Part shown: in pieces, positions 34,987-44,410 of the stretch
How the letters are laid out: each line of letters starts with the position of its first letter
Position numbering within the stretch: position 1 is the stretch's first letter
NCBI GenBank assembly: GCA_964539665.1
Contig: CAZIKB010000008.1
Coordinates: 20,183-84,182 of the forward strand
DNA from: CAZIKB01 sp964539665
Lineage (GTDB): Bacteria; Zhuqueibacterota; Zhuqueibacteria; Oceanimicrobiales; Oceanimicrobiaceae
Direction of reading: 5' to 3'
Length of the DNA stretch: 64,000 nucleotides
Made by a program: the position numbers and the translations under genes
The notes under the pieces: model-generated
Seen by the model: the letters and a program-made list of their open reading frames with translations, nothing else
What the model was told of the DNA's origin: nothing
Databases searched by the model: none

Positions 34987-35346
34987 GTGACAAAAGGAGA
35001 TGACATTCAGGAAAGATTAATAGATTTTGCAGTAGCAATAATTAAGCTTTGTGCGTCTTTACCACATACTCTTTCTGGAAAACATATTGCAGGTCAATTA
35101 CTCCGTTGTGGTACATCACCCGCTCCAAATTATGCAGAGGCGCGAGGTGCATAAAGTCGGAAAGATTTCATTCATAAGCTAAGAATTGTCTTAAAGGAAT
35201 TACACGAATCTGCAGTTTGGCTTGAAATAATTAGAAGAAGTGAGATGCTCCCTGGCGAATCATTAAAGCCGAACAGTACTGAATGCACTGAACTATGTAA
35301 AATAATTGGCTCAAGTATTCAAACTGCTCAAAGAAATAAGAAGTAA
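34987..35346 (+). pseudogene. four-helix-bundle protein (23S rRNA intervening-sequence type), nonsense mutation
   Basis: A frame of 120 codons from GTG (GAGGAG site upstream) reads LIDFAVAIIKLCASLPHTLS, TSPAPNYAEARGA, then TAA at codon 56 (35152-35154), then SRKDFIHKLRIVLKELHESA to the end. This is the common small helical-bundle family first met in 23S rRNA intervening sequences. The usual residue at the stop is Glu (GAA to TAA). It sits inside the ABC operon and is flanked by repeats, as expected for a mobile insertion that has since died. Confidence 0.8.
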
Positions 35347-35354
35347 ATTAAATG

Positions 35355-35432
35355 GAAAATTGAAAATGGCAAATTGTAAATGATATATAAACAAGTTTTC
35401 AATTTACCATTTTCAATTTATAATTTACAATT
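35355..35432. repeat. AT-rich inverted repeat
   Basis: AATTGAAAATGGCAAATTG (about 35357-35375) recurs inverted within CAATTTACCATTTTCAATTT (about 35400-35419), with a further related TATAATTTACAATT unit. A similar AAATTGTAA stretch follows the ATPase gene at 34930-34945, so the broken gene is bracketed by related repeats. Confidence 0.5.
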
Positions 35433-35446
35433 AGAAAGGTTATTTC

Positions 35447-36619
35447 ATGATAATCCCCAAATTAGCGCTTAAAAATTTACAGGGCGCCGGTCTCCGCACC
35501 TGGTTAAATGCTATTGTATTGTCGTTAGCGTACGTAGTTATTATCATGTCAATGGGGCTCAATCAAGGTCTTCTTGAACAGGTCAGCAATGCAATGATAA
35601 ACTCTGAAATTGGCGGCGGACAATACTGGCACAGCGATTACGATCCATACGATCCTTTCACACTGGAAGATGCACATGCAAAAATTCCGGCTGCAATTGA
35701 TGAATTAATCGATCAGCAACAAGCCACCCCAATACTCATCACCCAGGGAACGATTTACCCGGAAGGCCGCATAGTACCTGTATTACTAAAAGGCATAAAT
35801 CCGACACAAAAAATATTAGATATTCCAGGTCACTTTTTAAATTCCAATGAAGAAATTATTCCAGCGTTGATAGGAAATCGCATGGCAAAAAATACTAATC
35901 TAAATATTGGCGATTACATCACAATTCGCTGGCGTGATGTTAATGGTACTTTTGATGCCCGGGAGGCAGTTATCGTTCAGATAATGAATACCAGCGTACA
36001 AACCATTGACTCCGGGCAGATTTGGCTGCCCTTGCAAATCCTGCAACACATCACAGGTATGATCAATGAAGCCACACTTGTTATTGTTGACAAATCTGTC
36101 ACATCCACACCCGAAATACAAGGGTGGGAATTTAAAGATTTGGATTTGTTATTGAAAGATTTCAGGGAACTGATCAAAACAAGAATTATTGCCCGCTCTA
36201 TTTTATATGTCATATTGCTTTTTCTGGCTATGATTGCTATTTTTAATACTCAGATTCTGGCAGTTTTCCGAAGACGTAAGGAAATCGGCACACTTATGTC
36301 TTTAGGAATGACCCGGACAAAGGTCATTCAACTTTTTACATTCGAGGGAGGACTCACAGGTGTGCTGGCAACCATTGTCGGAGCCGTGTACGGCATCCCG
36401 CTATTAAGCTATCTTGCTACCCGAGGAATTGATATGATGCAATCAACAGATCAATTTGGACTGGCAATTGGCAGAACACTCTATCCCAAATATGGCCTGG
36501 TATTAGTCATCGCAACAACTGCATTTATATTGTTAACTGTTACTTTTGTTAGTTATTTGCCAACGCGAAGAATTTCTAAATTAAAGCCTACGGATGCATT
36601 GAGAGGTAAATTACCATGA
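35447..36619 (+). CDS. FtsX-type ABC permease 1
   Basis: This 390-residue permease has the MacB/LolC layout. One N-terminal membrane helix (TWLNAIVLSLAYVVIIMSMG) is followed by a large extracytoplasmic domain (about 45-250) and three C-terminal helices, with the FtsX signature around FRRRKEIGTLMSLGMTRTKV. The C-terminus ends with the family's PTRRISKLKPTDALRG. Its stop overlaps the start of the next permease (ATGA), so translation is coupled and the two likely form a heterodimer. An AGAAAGG site precedes the ATG. Confidence 0.9.
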   Translation: MIIPKLALKNLQGAGLRTWLNAIVLSLAYVVIIMSMGLNQGLLEQVSNAMINSEIGGGQYWHSDYDPYDPFTLEDAHAKIPAAIDELIDQQQATPILITQGTIYPEGRIVPVLLKGINPTQKILDIPGHFLNSNEEIIPALIGNRMAKNTNLNIGDYITIRWRDVNGTFDAREAVIVQIMNTSVQTIDSGQIWLPLQILQHITGMINEATLVIVDKSVTSTPEIQGWEFKDLDLLLKDFRELIKTRIIARSILYVILLFLAMIAIFNTQILAVFRRRKEIGTLMSLGMTRTKVIQLFTFEGGLTGVLATIVGAVYGIPLLSYLATRGIDMMQSTDQFGLAIGRTLYPKYGLVLVIATTAFILLTVTFVSYLPTRRISKLKPTDALRGKLP

Positions 36620-37890
36620 TACATTTTTTATTAAAAGGCTTATTACGAGATCGTTCACGAAGTACATTTCCAATTCTCGTGATCGTTATGGGAGTTGCTT
36701 TAACTGTCTTTTTACATGCCTGGCTTGGAGGATTTCTGAGTGATATGGTTTGGTCGAATGCCAGTATCCAAACCGGCCATGTGAAAATTATGACATCAGC
36801 CTATGCACAGCAGGCTGAGCAAATGCCCAATGATCTCGCTCTAATAGGTATCGATTCAGTATTAGTAACGGCCAATAAATCATTTCCGGACGTCATTTGG
36901 CTGCCTCGAATTCGTTTTGGCGGACTGTTGGACATACCAGACGAAGCTGGTGAAACACGTTCACAAGGGCCGGCATTTGGATTAGCGGTAGAGCTGCTCC
37001 GGCCTGATAGCCGCGAACCCGATATATTGAATTTAAGCCAGGCATTAGTTAGCGGCAGATTACCTGAAAAGTCCAGTGAAATTCTTATAAGCAATGATTT
37101 TGCACAGAATTTAAATATTGAGTTAGGGCAGACCGCGACTCTCATCAGTTCAACCATGTATGGTGGTCTGGCAATGCATAATTTCGAAGTCGTCGGTACT
37201 ATTCGTTTTGGGATTACAGCTTTGGATCGCGGCGCAATCATCGCGGATATCAATGATATTCAAATAGCTTTGGACATGCAAAACGCCTCTGGAGAAATAT
37301 TAGGTATTTTCAATGACTTTCAATTTCATGAACAAAGAGCAGAAGAGATAAAAAAATCCTTTAATGCTCGTTATCAAATTCCGGAAGACGAATTCTCTCC
37401 TATCCTGGAAACACTGCGCGATCAGAATGGACTGGCGGAAATGCTGGATTTATTTAATTTTTTCATAGCGATTCTTCTTGGTATTTTTATTTTCGTAATG
37501 TTTCTTGTTTTATGGAACGCTGGCTTAATAGGAAGCCTCCGACGCTATGGTGAGGTCGGTGTACGATTAGCAATAGGAGAAAACAAAGGGCAGGTTTACC
37601 GTTCAATGATTTATGAATCTTTTATGATCAGTCTTGCTGGCTCAGTAATTGGAACTACAGTAGGTTTGATAATTTCGTATTTTTTACAAAATCATGGCAT
37701 TGATTTCAGCTCGATGATGCGAAATTCCACACTACTCATGTCCAATGTGATGCGGGCAAAAGTTACACCTGTAAGTTATGTTATTGGCTTCGTTCCAGGC
37801 ATACTGGCAACTGTATTTGGTACACTCGTTGCTGGTATCGGCATTTACAAACGGCAAACTTCACAATTATTTAAGGAGTTAGAAGTATGA
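36616..37890 (+). CDS. FtsX-type ABC permease 2
   Basis: This 424-residue second permease has the same topology: a first helix near STFPILVIVMGVALTVFLHA, a large periplasmic domain (about 45-280), then three helices. The FtsX core reads GSLRRYGEVGVRLAIGENKG. Its first codon overlaps the previous stop, and its own stop overlaps the start of the LolA-like gene, giving three tightly coupled genes. Two different permeases with one ATPase match LolCDE-type architecture more than the homodimeric MacB. Confidence 0.9.
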   Translation: MIHFLLKGLLRDRSRSTFPILVIVMGVALTVFLHAWLGGFLSDMVWSNASIQTGHVKIMTSAYAQQAEQMPNDLALIGIDSVLVTANKSFPDVIWLPRIRFGGLLDIPDEAGETRSQGPAFGLAVELLRPDSREPDILNLSQALVSGRLPEKSSEILISNDFAQNLNIELGQTATLISSTMYGGLAMHNFEVVGTIRFGITALDRGAIIADINDIQIALDMQNASGEILGIFNDFQFHEQRAEEIKKSFNARYQIPEDEFSPILETLRDQNGLAEMLDLFNFFIAILLGIFIFVMFLVLWNAGLIGSLRRYGEVGVRLAIGENKGQVYRSMIYESFMISLAGSVIGTTVGLIISYFLQNHGIDFSSMMRNSTLLMSNVMRAKVTPVSYVIGFVPGILATVFGTLVAGIGIYKRQTSQLFKELEV

Positions 37891-38711
37891 TTGAGCTATT
37901 CAAAATTCGTAGCACTTTTCAATTTTTTAGAAAACATGTAACTGGTGGCCTAAAGAATCAAATCTTCGAATTACTACTTGCCTGCTGCCTACTGTCAACT
38001 GTCAACTGTGTCACACCGGTTTTTGCTCAAAATCCAACTGGTGAAGAAATATTAAATCTGATAGATCAGAACTACCGGGCAGAGAATAGAGTATCGACCT
38101 CCAAAATGGTAATCCACGGCCGAAGAGGGAGCCGCACCCTTGAAGCCAAATCATGGATTCAGGGAACTGAAAAATCTTTTACCGAATATTTAGCTCCCGC
38201 TCGTGAAAAAGGTACCAAGATGTTAAAGTTAGAGGAGCAACTGTGGACTTATTCTCCTTCCACCGACCGCACCATTAAAATTTCAGGTCACATGCTACGG
38301 CAATCAGTTATGGGCTCGGATTTGTCCTATGAAGATTTTATGGAAGACCCGGAATTGCATAAGCTGTACTCCGCAGAAATTATAGCCGAAGAAAATTTCA
38401 ACGAACGACCGTGTTGGGTACTTGAATTAACAGCGATAAAAAAAGATGTTTCTTATCATTCCAGAAAAATCTGGGTGGATAGAGAACGATATATCCCGTT
38501 ACAAGAAAATCGTTATGCTAAAAGCGGTAAACTCTTAAAAACCACTGAAATCAAAGAAATAATGAGAAAGGCAAATCGCTGGGTGGCCAAACATGTGATA
38601 TTCAAAGATGTACTAAAGAAAGGTAAAGGAACTGAATTATTCATAGAATCTATTGATTTTGACGCAGATATTCCAAACCATATTTTTTCCAAGGCCGCGT
38701 TAAGGAAATAA
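37887..38711 (+). CDS. outer-membrane lipoprotein-sorting (LolA-like) protein
   Basis: The product has 274 residues with an N-terminal hydrophobic segment (LLACCLLSTVNCVTPVFAQ) serving as signal peptide. The mature domain has the half-barrel LolA/LolB-like pattern: ILNLIDQNYRAENRVSTSKM, KSFTEYLAPAREKGTKMLKL, LWTYSPSTDRTIKIS and CWVLELTAIKKDVSYHSRKI. It should carry a lipid-bearing substrate across the periplasm. It is translationally coupled to the permease (ATGA overlap) and completes the set of ATPase, two permeases, carrier and barrel. The true start may lie slightly downstream of the coupled ATG. Confidence 0.87.
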   Translation: MIELFKIRSTFQFFRKHVTGGLKNQIFELLLACCLLSTVNCVTPVFAQNPTGEEILNLIDQNYRAENRVSTSKMVIHGRRGSRTLEAKSWIQGTEKSFTEYLAPAREKGTKMLKLEEQLWTYSPSTDRTIKISGHMLRQSVMGSDLSYEDFMEDPELHKLYSAEIIAEENFNERPCWVLELTAIKKDVSYHSRKIWVDRERYIPLQENRYAKSGKLLKTTEIKEIMRKANRWVAKHVIFKDVLKKGKGTELFIESIDFDADIPNHIFSKAALRK

Positions 38712-38724
38712 TTTTCTTTGGAAT

Positions 38725-38752
38725 AAAAAAGGTGAAATCACTCCTCTTTTTT
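38725..38752 (+). terminator. possible intrinsic terminator of the export operon
   Basis: AAAAAAGGTGA pairs imperfectly with TCACTCCTCTTTTTT and ends in a T-run, 15-40 bases after the LolA-like stop. The stem is AT-rich and short. Confidence 0.4.
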
Positions 38753-38766
38753 ATAGTTTTTCTAAT

Positions 38767-39657
38767 ATGGATGAAGACATAATTAGTATTCAACTTGAGC
38801 ACCAAACTATTGAAACCAACGGTATTAAATTGCATGTGGTTCAGGCGGGCCCGGAAGATGGACAGCTAATATTATTGCTGCATGGCTTCCCGGAGTTTTG
38901 GTACGCATGGAAAAGACAAATTCAATTCCTGGCCTTAGGATATCGAGTTGTCGTGCCAGACCAGCGTGGTTACAATCTCAGTGAAAAGCCCGGTGATAAA
39001 TCAGCATATAATATTGACGAATTGGCCTTAGATGTAATTGGGCTTATTGATGCAGCAGGCCACAAACGTGCCACTATTATCGGCCACGATTGGGGTGGAA
39101 TGGTTGCGTGGTGGATTGCTATCAAATACCCTGAGCGCTTGAATAAACTAATCAACATCAATATACCTCATCCGCAAGTAATGAAACGTACTTTGGCAAA
39201 AAGCTGGAAACAAAAACGCAAAAGTTGGTATATCTTTTTCTTCCAAATACCCTGGCTGCCTGAGTTCTTGTTAAGCAAGGGGAATTACTCTGTTCTTCGA
39301 AGAACTTTAACACGGAGTAGTCGAGCTGGTACTTTCTCCAATTCAGATCTAAAACAATATTGTAAGGCATGGTCCCGGATAAATGCACTCAAGTCTATGA
39401 TTAATTGGTACCGAGCGAGACGTCGAACCGGCACAAATAAAACCAGGAAACCACGCATTGATGTCCCAACATTACTTATTTGGGGGACAAAAGATGCGTT
39501 TTTGGGAAGAAAGATGGCTCAACCGAGTATCGATTGGTGTAACAAAGGTCGTTTAGTTCTCATTGAAGAAGCAAGTCACTGGGTGCACCACGAAGAACCC
39601 AACCGGGTAAATTCACTGATTAGCGGTTTTCTAAATGATACAATTGAGCTTAAATGA
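38767..39657 (+). CDS. alpha/beta hydrolase, epoxide hydrolase-like
   Basis: This 296-residue hydrolase has the oxyanion motif HGFPEFWYAW, then PDQRGYNLSEKP and the nucleophile elbow GHDWGGMVAW, where the Asp (not Ser) marks epoxide hydrolases and haloalkane dehalogenases. A late Asp (GTKDAFLG) and the catalytic His (EEASHWVHHEEP) complete the triad. A basic cap region (KQKRKSWYIFFFQIP) lies between. There is no signal peptide. HGFPEFW favours epoxide hydrolase; the physiological substrate is unknown. It converges on the PP2C gene. Confidence 0.9.
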   Translation: MDEDIISIQLEHQTIETNGIKLHVVQAGPEDGQLILLLHGFPEFWYAWKRQIQFLALGYRVVVPDQRGYNLSEKPGDKSAYNIDELALDVIGLIDAAGHKRATIIGHDWGGMVAWWIAIKYPERLNKLININIPHPQVMKRTLAKSWKQKRKSWYIFFFQIPWLPEFLLSKGNYSVLRRTLTRSSRAGTFSNSDLKQYCKAWSRINALKSMINWYRARRRTGTNKTRKPRIDVPTLLIWGTKDAFLGRKMAQPSIDWCNKGRLVLIEEASHWVHHEEPNRVNSLISGFLNDTIELK

Positions 39658-39675
39658 ATTATGTAACTTATCTTA

Positions 39676-40479
39676 TCACTTTATAATTGTATCCCTCAAA
39701 TCATTTGGCATATTTAGGTGTTTATCATTTTTGATAATAAATCTAACAACAATTGCTGTGAGGTGATCTTTAGCCCCTTTATTATAGCAATTATCTTTAA
39801 AAACCTGGCAAATTTTCTTCAGATCATCTCTATTTTTTTTTACATTAGATAACATCTCATCATTGGAATTGTGGATATAAATTCCATCGGTGCACAAGAT
39901 GAAAATATCGTCGTTTTTAAGCATTACTTTTTGAACTTCCGGCTCTACATTGGCCTCTGCGCCGAGGGCTTTAGTGATTACATGCCCGTCTTTAAAGTCC
40001 TTTCTATTAAGTGATTTTTTTTGGGGATGGTTGTCAATCAGTGTTTGAAGAATTGAATGATCTTTTGTTACCTGCATTAATTTATTATCCCTGGCAATAT
40101 ATATTCTGCTGTCGCCAACATTTCCTAAAATAGCATAATCATTCGCCACTATCATAATAGCAATTGTGGTTGCCATTTTTTTTCGTCTTTGCCTGCCGAT
40201 TTGATATATATTACTATTACCAGCGCTTATCAGCTCTTTTATGATTCCTATCGAATTTTTTACATTTTGGCCTTTTGGTAGATCTAAATTGAATACCATC
40301 TTTTTTATAGTGTCTAATGCCGATTGACTCGCGACATCTCCTGCATGTGCACCGCCAACACCATCAGCGACAGCAAAAACTCGTTCATTTTTCATGCTTA
40401 AGTAGCTGTCTTCGTTGGTCGATTTGACAGGATTTAATCCTTTATCAGTCACGCTGGCTGTTTCAATAATAACACTCAT
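39676..40479 (-). CDS. PP2C-family serine/threonine phosphatase
   Basis: This 267-residue metal-dependent phosphatase has N22-E-D24, the metal aspartate D39-G40 in VADGVGGAHAGD, NVGDSRIY, LCTDGIY and DHLTAIVV, which are the PP2C motifs in order. It is soluble with no membrane helix, unlike mycobacterial PstP. It is the last gene of the FHA-PBP-RodA cluster and starts one base from the end of the RodA-like gene. By analogy it would remove phosphothreonines recognised by the FHA proteins. The matching kinase is not in the window. Confidence 0.9.
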   Translation of the reverse strand: MSVIIETASVTDKGLNPVKSTNEDSYLSMKNERVFAVADGVGGAHAGDVASQSALDTIKKMVFNLDLPKGQNVKNSIGIIKELISAGNSNIYQIGRQRRKKMATTIAIMIVANDYAILGNVGDSRIYIARDNKLMQVTKDHSILQTLIDNHPQKKSLNRKDFKDGHVITKALGAEANVEPEVQKVMLKNDDIFILCTDGIYIHNSNDEMLSNVKKNRDDLKKICQVFKDNCYNKGAKDHLTAIVVRFIIKNDKHLNMPNDLRDTIIK

Positions 40480-42020
40480 TATGTACTCAACCTTTGGCCA
40501 TTTCTATGAGAAAGCCCCATCAAGAATCCGATGATGATTAAAGATATGAGAAAAGAAAAACCACCTCGACTGATAAAAGGCAGCGTAATTCCAGTTAATG
40601 GAATGAGTTTTATCACACCACCGATATTAACGAATACCTGAATGGCAAGCATTGTAGTGAAACCGCCTGCAAGCAATTTCTCAAAATCATCAACAGATTC
40701 AATTACTATTCTCATACCCTGAAAAAACAGAAGCAGGTACAATAATATAATTAATACAGCCCCCACAAAGCCTAATTCTTCAGCAATCGCAGAATAAGCA
40801 AAATCAGAAACCACAAGCGGTATATTTGTAGGATAGCCTAATCCTAATCCAGTGCCTGTCCAGCCTCCGGCATTCAAAGCAAAAAATGAATTCATGATTT
40901 GATAAACATTATCCCACCAGGCTTCATTATGCGGTAAAGCCCAGATATTTGACCATATTAAAAAGCGTTGAATTACATGCGAAGGCACAATTCCCTCAAG
41001 TAATAGAATTAACTTCGAAGTGGCAATTGTGATTGCAATTCCGCCAAACAAATAAATATATTTTTTGGTAATTACAAATATCATAATTATAACCAGACCA
41101 CCGTAGATAATAACCTGACCGAAATCTTTCAGTAAAATAAATAATACTTGTGGTATCAGCCAAATAAGAATAAAAGGGCCCCAAAGCATAAGTAATCTTT
41201 GAATTCTTTTGCCCCTAATTTTTGGAGCTTTACGCGTAAAATCATCTTTATATTTTGCAAAGAAACCCGCCAGGAAAATTATAATAGTAATCTTAAATGC
41301 TTCCCAGGGCGTCATTTGATAAACAAACCTGCCTCGCGTTTTAACTTCACTCAACGCAACGAAAACAATTAGCAGGATTATTGTGACCGTTACCCAAAAA
41401 AATGGTTTTGCCAGAGATTCCATGAATTGATCATTAGAACATTTCCTAACGAGATAGACAATTGAAAATAGAGCAATTAGATATGAAATAATTAATCTGG
41501 ACCAACCGGGCAGGCTATCTATAAAATCTTGGAACAATTGAATCGATTTCAACTTCTCCAGTTTGAGTAGTTGTTTAGCTTCCTCCTTAATTGAATCCAG
41601 GCTCCTTTCTGCCACAGCTCCACTAACAAGGCTATCCGCGTCTGTAATATCGGTTGACAAGCTATCACTTTCCATTTTATTCAAGGCGGCCGCAGAATAT
41701 TGATTCACGAGCGTTTGTTGAAAATTGACATTAATTGCAGAACTAATCCTATACTGAATAACAAATCCAATACCTGTTAGCAATGCCACCACTACCAGTA
41801 TTTCAAAATCGCCTTTATAATTTTTCTTTAGCATAAAATAGACAACCAGGAAAATACACATGAGTATGACATTTCGCACTAAAACGGTCATACTTGGATC
41901 GTATCCTCTTGCATTGCCTGCAATATAAACAGATATCATCCCAATAGATGTGATGATAATCGCGAGAATTATTCCGAATAAGGGATTAATTTTTGTTGGT
42001 TTCTTTTTTGCTTCTTCCAT
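40479..42020 (-). CDS. rodA: SEDS family peptidoglycan polymerase (RodA/FtsW)
   Basis: This 513-residue polytopic protein has about ten helices and the SEDS signature SDFAYSAIAEELGFVGA; the closing ISRGGFSFLISLIIIGFLMG is also typical. It polymerises lipid II into glycan strands. An insert of about 100 residues (roughly 85-185) between early helices is longer than usual for RodA and rich in Ser, Asp and Leu. I chose ATG 42020 over TTG 42026. The gene overlaps the end of the PBP gene by 35 bases, indicating coupled expression. Assignment to RodA instead of FtsW rests on the class B PBP neighbour and is tentative. Confidence 0.88.
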   Translation of the reverse strand: MEEAKKKPTKINPLFGIILAIIITSIGMISVYIAGNARGYDPSMTVLVRNVILMCIFLVVYFMLKKNYKGDFEILVVVALLTGIGFVIQYRISSAINVNFQQTLVNQYSAAALNKMESDSLSTDITDADSLVSGAVAERSLDSIKEEAKQLLKLEKLKSIQLFQDFIDSLPGWSRLIISYLIALFSIVYLVRKCSNDQFMESLAKPFFWVTVTIILLIVFVALSEVKTRGRFVYQMTPWEAFKITIIIFLAGFFAKYKDDFTRKAPKIRGKRIQRLLMLWGPFILIWLIPQVLFILLKDFGQVIIYGGLVIIMIFVITKKYIYLFGGIAITIATSKLILLLEGIVPSHVIQRFLIWSNIWALPHNEAWWDNVYQIMNSFFALNAGGWTGTGLGLGYPTNIPLVVSDFAYSAIAEELGFVGAVLIILLYLLLFFQGMRIVIESVDDFEKLLAGGFTTMLAIQVFVNIGGVIKLIPLTGITLPFISRGGFSFLISLIIIGFLMGLSHRNGQRLST

Positions 42021-43644
42021 TCTCAAAGTAACCTAATTCGTGAGCCTTTAAATATATTTCTTTGGCTATTGGCGCAGCAGCAGCCCCACCATAACCAGCG
42101 CCTTCAGCTACAACAGCCACAGCAATCTTTGGATTATCTACAGGCGCAAAAGAAATAAATACTGCATTGTTCACAATGTTTGGAGTGAAGGTGCCATCTT
42201 CATTTTTGATAGGTTGACTTACTTCTGCGGTGCCAGTTTTTCCAGCAACTTCAACCTCTTTCATGCGCATTCTCCATGCTGTCCCACCTTGTGCCCAAAC
42301 GACTTCACGCATCATCTTTTGAACCTTTTTCGCTGTCTCTTCAGAAACCACACGATGCCACAGTTCGGGGGGTTCATTTAGCTCAAGCTTCGGCTTCATG
42401 AGTACGCCATTATTAGCAATGGCTGCAGCTACCATGGCCAATTGCAAGGGAGTCGCCAAAACCTTTTCCTGACCAATACTCGACCACGCTAGTTCATGGG
42501 CATTTTCAGTTGGGGGAAAAGAACTCCTGAATATCGCAATTCCACTTAAAATCTCCGGATGCGAGCTATTCCATTCAACGGGTTGATTAAAGCCAAAACG
42601 ATAGGCTATCTCATGCATTAATGAATCGCCGGTGGTAACTCCTAATCTGGCAAAATAAGCGTTACTTGACTTAACCAGCGCCCTGGTCATATTTAGCTCT
42701 CCCTGTCCTCGCCAGACGCGTCCTCGATTGCGATAGCTTGCTCGCTCGTGGTCAAAGACTCTTTTTCTTCGCACACCTGGAGGCAGGTATCCCTCAGGCC
42801 CAATCCGCCATACCGGGTCAAGTCCTTTTTCGACAGCGGCAGATGCTACAACCGTTTTAAAAGTTGAACCTGGTGGATAGCGACCTTTTAATGCTCGATT
42901 ATATAGCCGCTTGCCTACCTCATCTTTAACAATACGAACCCAGGCTTCATCAACCGAAACAGAATCTGGATGGAAACTTGGGGCGCTAACCAACACCAGG
43001 ACATCTCCCGATGATGGTTCAATAGCAACGACTGCCCCTATTTTGTCCCCAAATGCTTCATACGCGGTCTTTTGTAAATCATAATCGATGGTGAGTATTA
43101 TATCATTACCAGCAGGCTTAACTCGGAAATATTTATTATTTATGTAGTTATTTCTTTCCTCCTCACTATCGCGGGTCCACCCCATTAAACGTTCAAAATA
43201 GAATTTTTCCAAACCAGCCTTGTCACGTTCGACGTCAGAATAACCTATCAGGTGCGAAGTTGCCTCGCCAAGAGGATACGAACGTCTTGGCAGGGTACCA
43301 TCGGTAGGATTTGTATATCCAGCCAGAAGTTTAGAATCATCATGCTTGCGGTCATAAATCTTCCCTTTGATCGTCGTTGCTTCAATTATCCAGGGACGGG
43401 GATCATGCAGTTTTTTCGTTGCCGCGAAGTATTCATTATTAATAAATAATTGCCAATAGGCCTGATAGATAATTAAATTGACGAAAACCAGGATGAATAC
43501 CCATAATACCACGGATATTTCTTTTCGACGTTTGAAGGTGAATACGCCTTGTAAATTCTTCATAGTAACTATGAAGATGCGTACAATAAAAATGGCGAGT
43601 ACCGTGAGGATGAGGAATTTAGTAATAATCAGTACAAACAACAT
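41986..43644 (-). CDS. pbpA: class B penicillin-binding protein (transpeptidase)
   Basis: This 552-residue protein has one N-terminal membrane helix or two (LFVLIITKFLILTVLAIFIV and ISVVLWVFILVFVNLIIYQA), a dimerisation domain, then the transpeptidase. The active site is S260-x2-K263 (PPGSTFK), S326-S-N328 (KSSNAYF) and K469-T-G471 (AGKTGTAE). It crosslinks glycan made by the SEDS partner encoded next. The arrangement with FHA proteins and a PP2C phosphatase matches actinobacterial pbpA. The start lies 6 bases after the FHA gene's stop. Confidence 0.9.
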   Translation of the reverse strand: MLFVLIITKFLILTVLAIFIVRIFIVTMKNLQGVFTFKRRKEISVVLWVFILVFVNLIIYQAYWQLFINNEYFAATKKLHDPRPWIIEATTIKGKIYDRKHDDSKLLAGYTNPTDGTLPRRSYPLGEATSHLIGYSDVERDKAGLEKFYFERLMGWTRDSEEERNNYINNKYFRVKPAGNDIILTIDYDLQKTAYEAFGDKIGAVVAIEPSSGDVLVLVSAPSFHPDSVSVDEAWVRIVKDEVGKRLYNRALKGRYPPGSTFKTVVASAAVEKGLDPVWRIGPEGYLPPGVRRKRVFDHERASYRNRGRVWRGQGELNMTRALVKSSNAYFARLGVTTGDSLMHEIAYRFGFNQPVEWNSSHPEILSGIAIFRSSFPPTENAHELAWSSIGQEKVLATPLQLAMVAAAIANNGVLMKPKLELNEPPELWHRVVSEETAKKVQKMMREVVWAQGGTAWRMRMKEVEVAGKTGTAEVSQPIKNEDGTFTPNIVNNAVFISFAPVDNPKIAVAVVAEGAGYGGAAAAPIAKEIYLKAHELGYFENGRSKKETNKN

Positions 43645-43650
43645 TATTAA

Positions 43651-44361
43651 TTACTCTTCAGAAAGGGTTAGAATAATAGGATCAAGCTTACAAAATTGAA
43701 TTTTGCTGTCAACAGTCAACTCTCTGCTACCTTTGAGCGGATTGTCTTCGTCATTAATAAAAGTACCATTAGCGCTGCCTTCATCAACAATTGTAATTTT
43801 AGAATCTGAAATGAAATACAAAGTTGCTTGTGTTTTTGAAATATTTTCGAATGGTAAACAAATATTTGACGTTGAAATCCGGCCAATTTTGTAAGTATTC
43901 CCTGGTATCAGATTCCAGGTTAAGCCCTTTCCTTCTCCTTGAACAACTTTAAGCGTAAACTTTTTATTACCCTGTAAAACCTCGGCATCCTCTTGCGAAA
44001 ACCAACAACGAATGTCTGCTTTATGCCTTGAAATAGTGGCTGAAGAGGCAATTTGAATTTTTATTCTTGGGTGTGGTAATTCATAATCCTTATTAGCCAC
44101 GTATTTTTGCAATCTTTCCTGAAGAGAAGTCTCAAGTTTTTTTATTGCATGTGAATGCTTAATAAAAACCGTATTATTAACGGATACTTCAAAATTATCG
44201 GGTGCTGTTAAATAATCAGGATTATTCTCGTCGAGGTTTCTTTCTAACACATCAGTCAGCTCACCATAAAGTCTTTCCTGGTCTAATGGATCTATAAACC
44301 ACCAAAAAATCGAAAAAATAATCTTCCTTATCCCATGGTCAATTGTTTTTATGACACGCAT
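43651..44361 (-). CDS. FHA-domain protein with DUF3662-like N-terminus (second)
   Basis: The product has 236 residues. The N-terminal part (about 20-125; DPLDQERLYGELTDVLERNL) resembles the small domain preceding FHA in FhaA proteins. The C-terminal FHA fold has YKIGRISTSNICLP and DEGSANGTFIND, but the usual phosphothreonine-contacting SRxH is replaced by SKTQ (ISKTQATLYF). It may therefore bind phosphoproteins weakly, or not at all. It lies between the other FHA gene and the PBP gene. Confidence 0.82.
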   Translation of the reverse strand: MRVIKTIDHGIRKIIFSIFWWFIDPLDQERLYGELTDVLERNLDENNPDYLTAPDNFEVSVNNTVFIKHSHAIKKLETSLQERLQKYVANKDYELPHPRIKIQIASSATISRHKADIRCWFSQEDAEVLQGNKKFTLKVVQGEGKGLTWNLIPGNTYKIGRISTSNICLPFENISKTQATLYFISDSKITIVDEGSANGTFINDEDNPLKGSRELTVDSKIQFCKLDPIILTLSEE

Positions 44362-44410
44362 TGTAATTCCAGCATTTATGATTAATAGAGTGAATTACCA
44401 ATAAAGTTAA

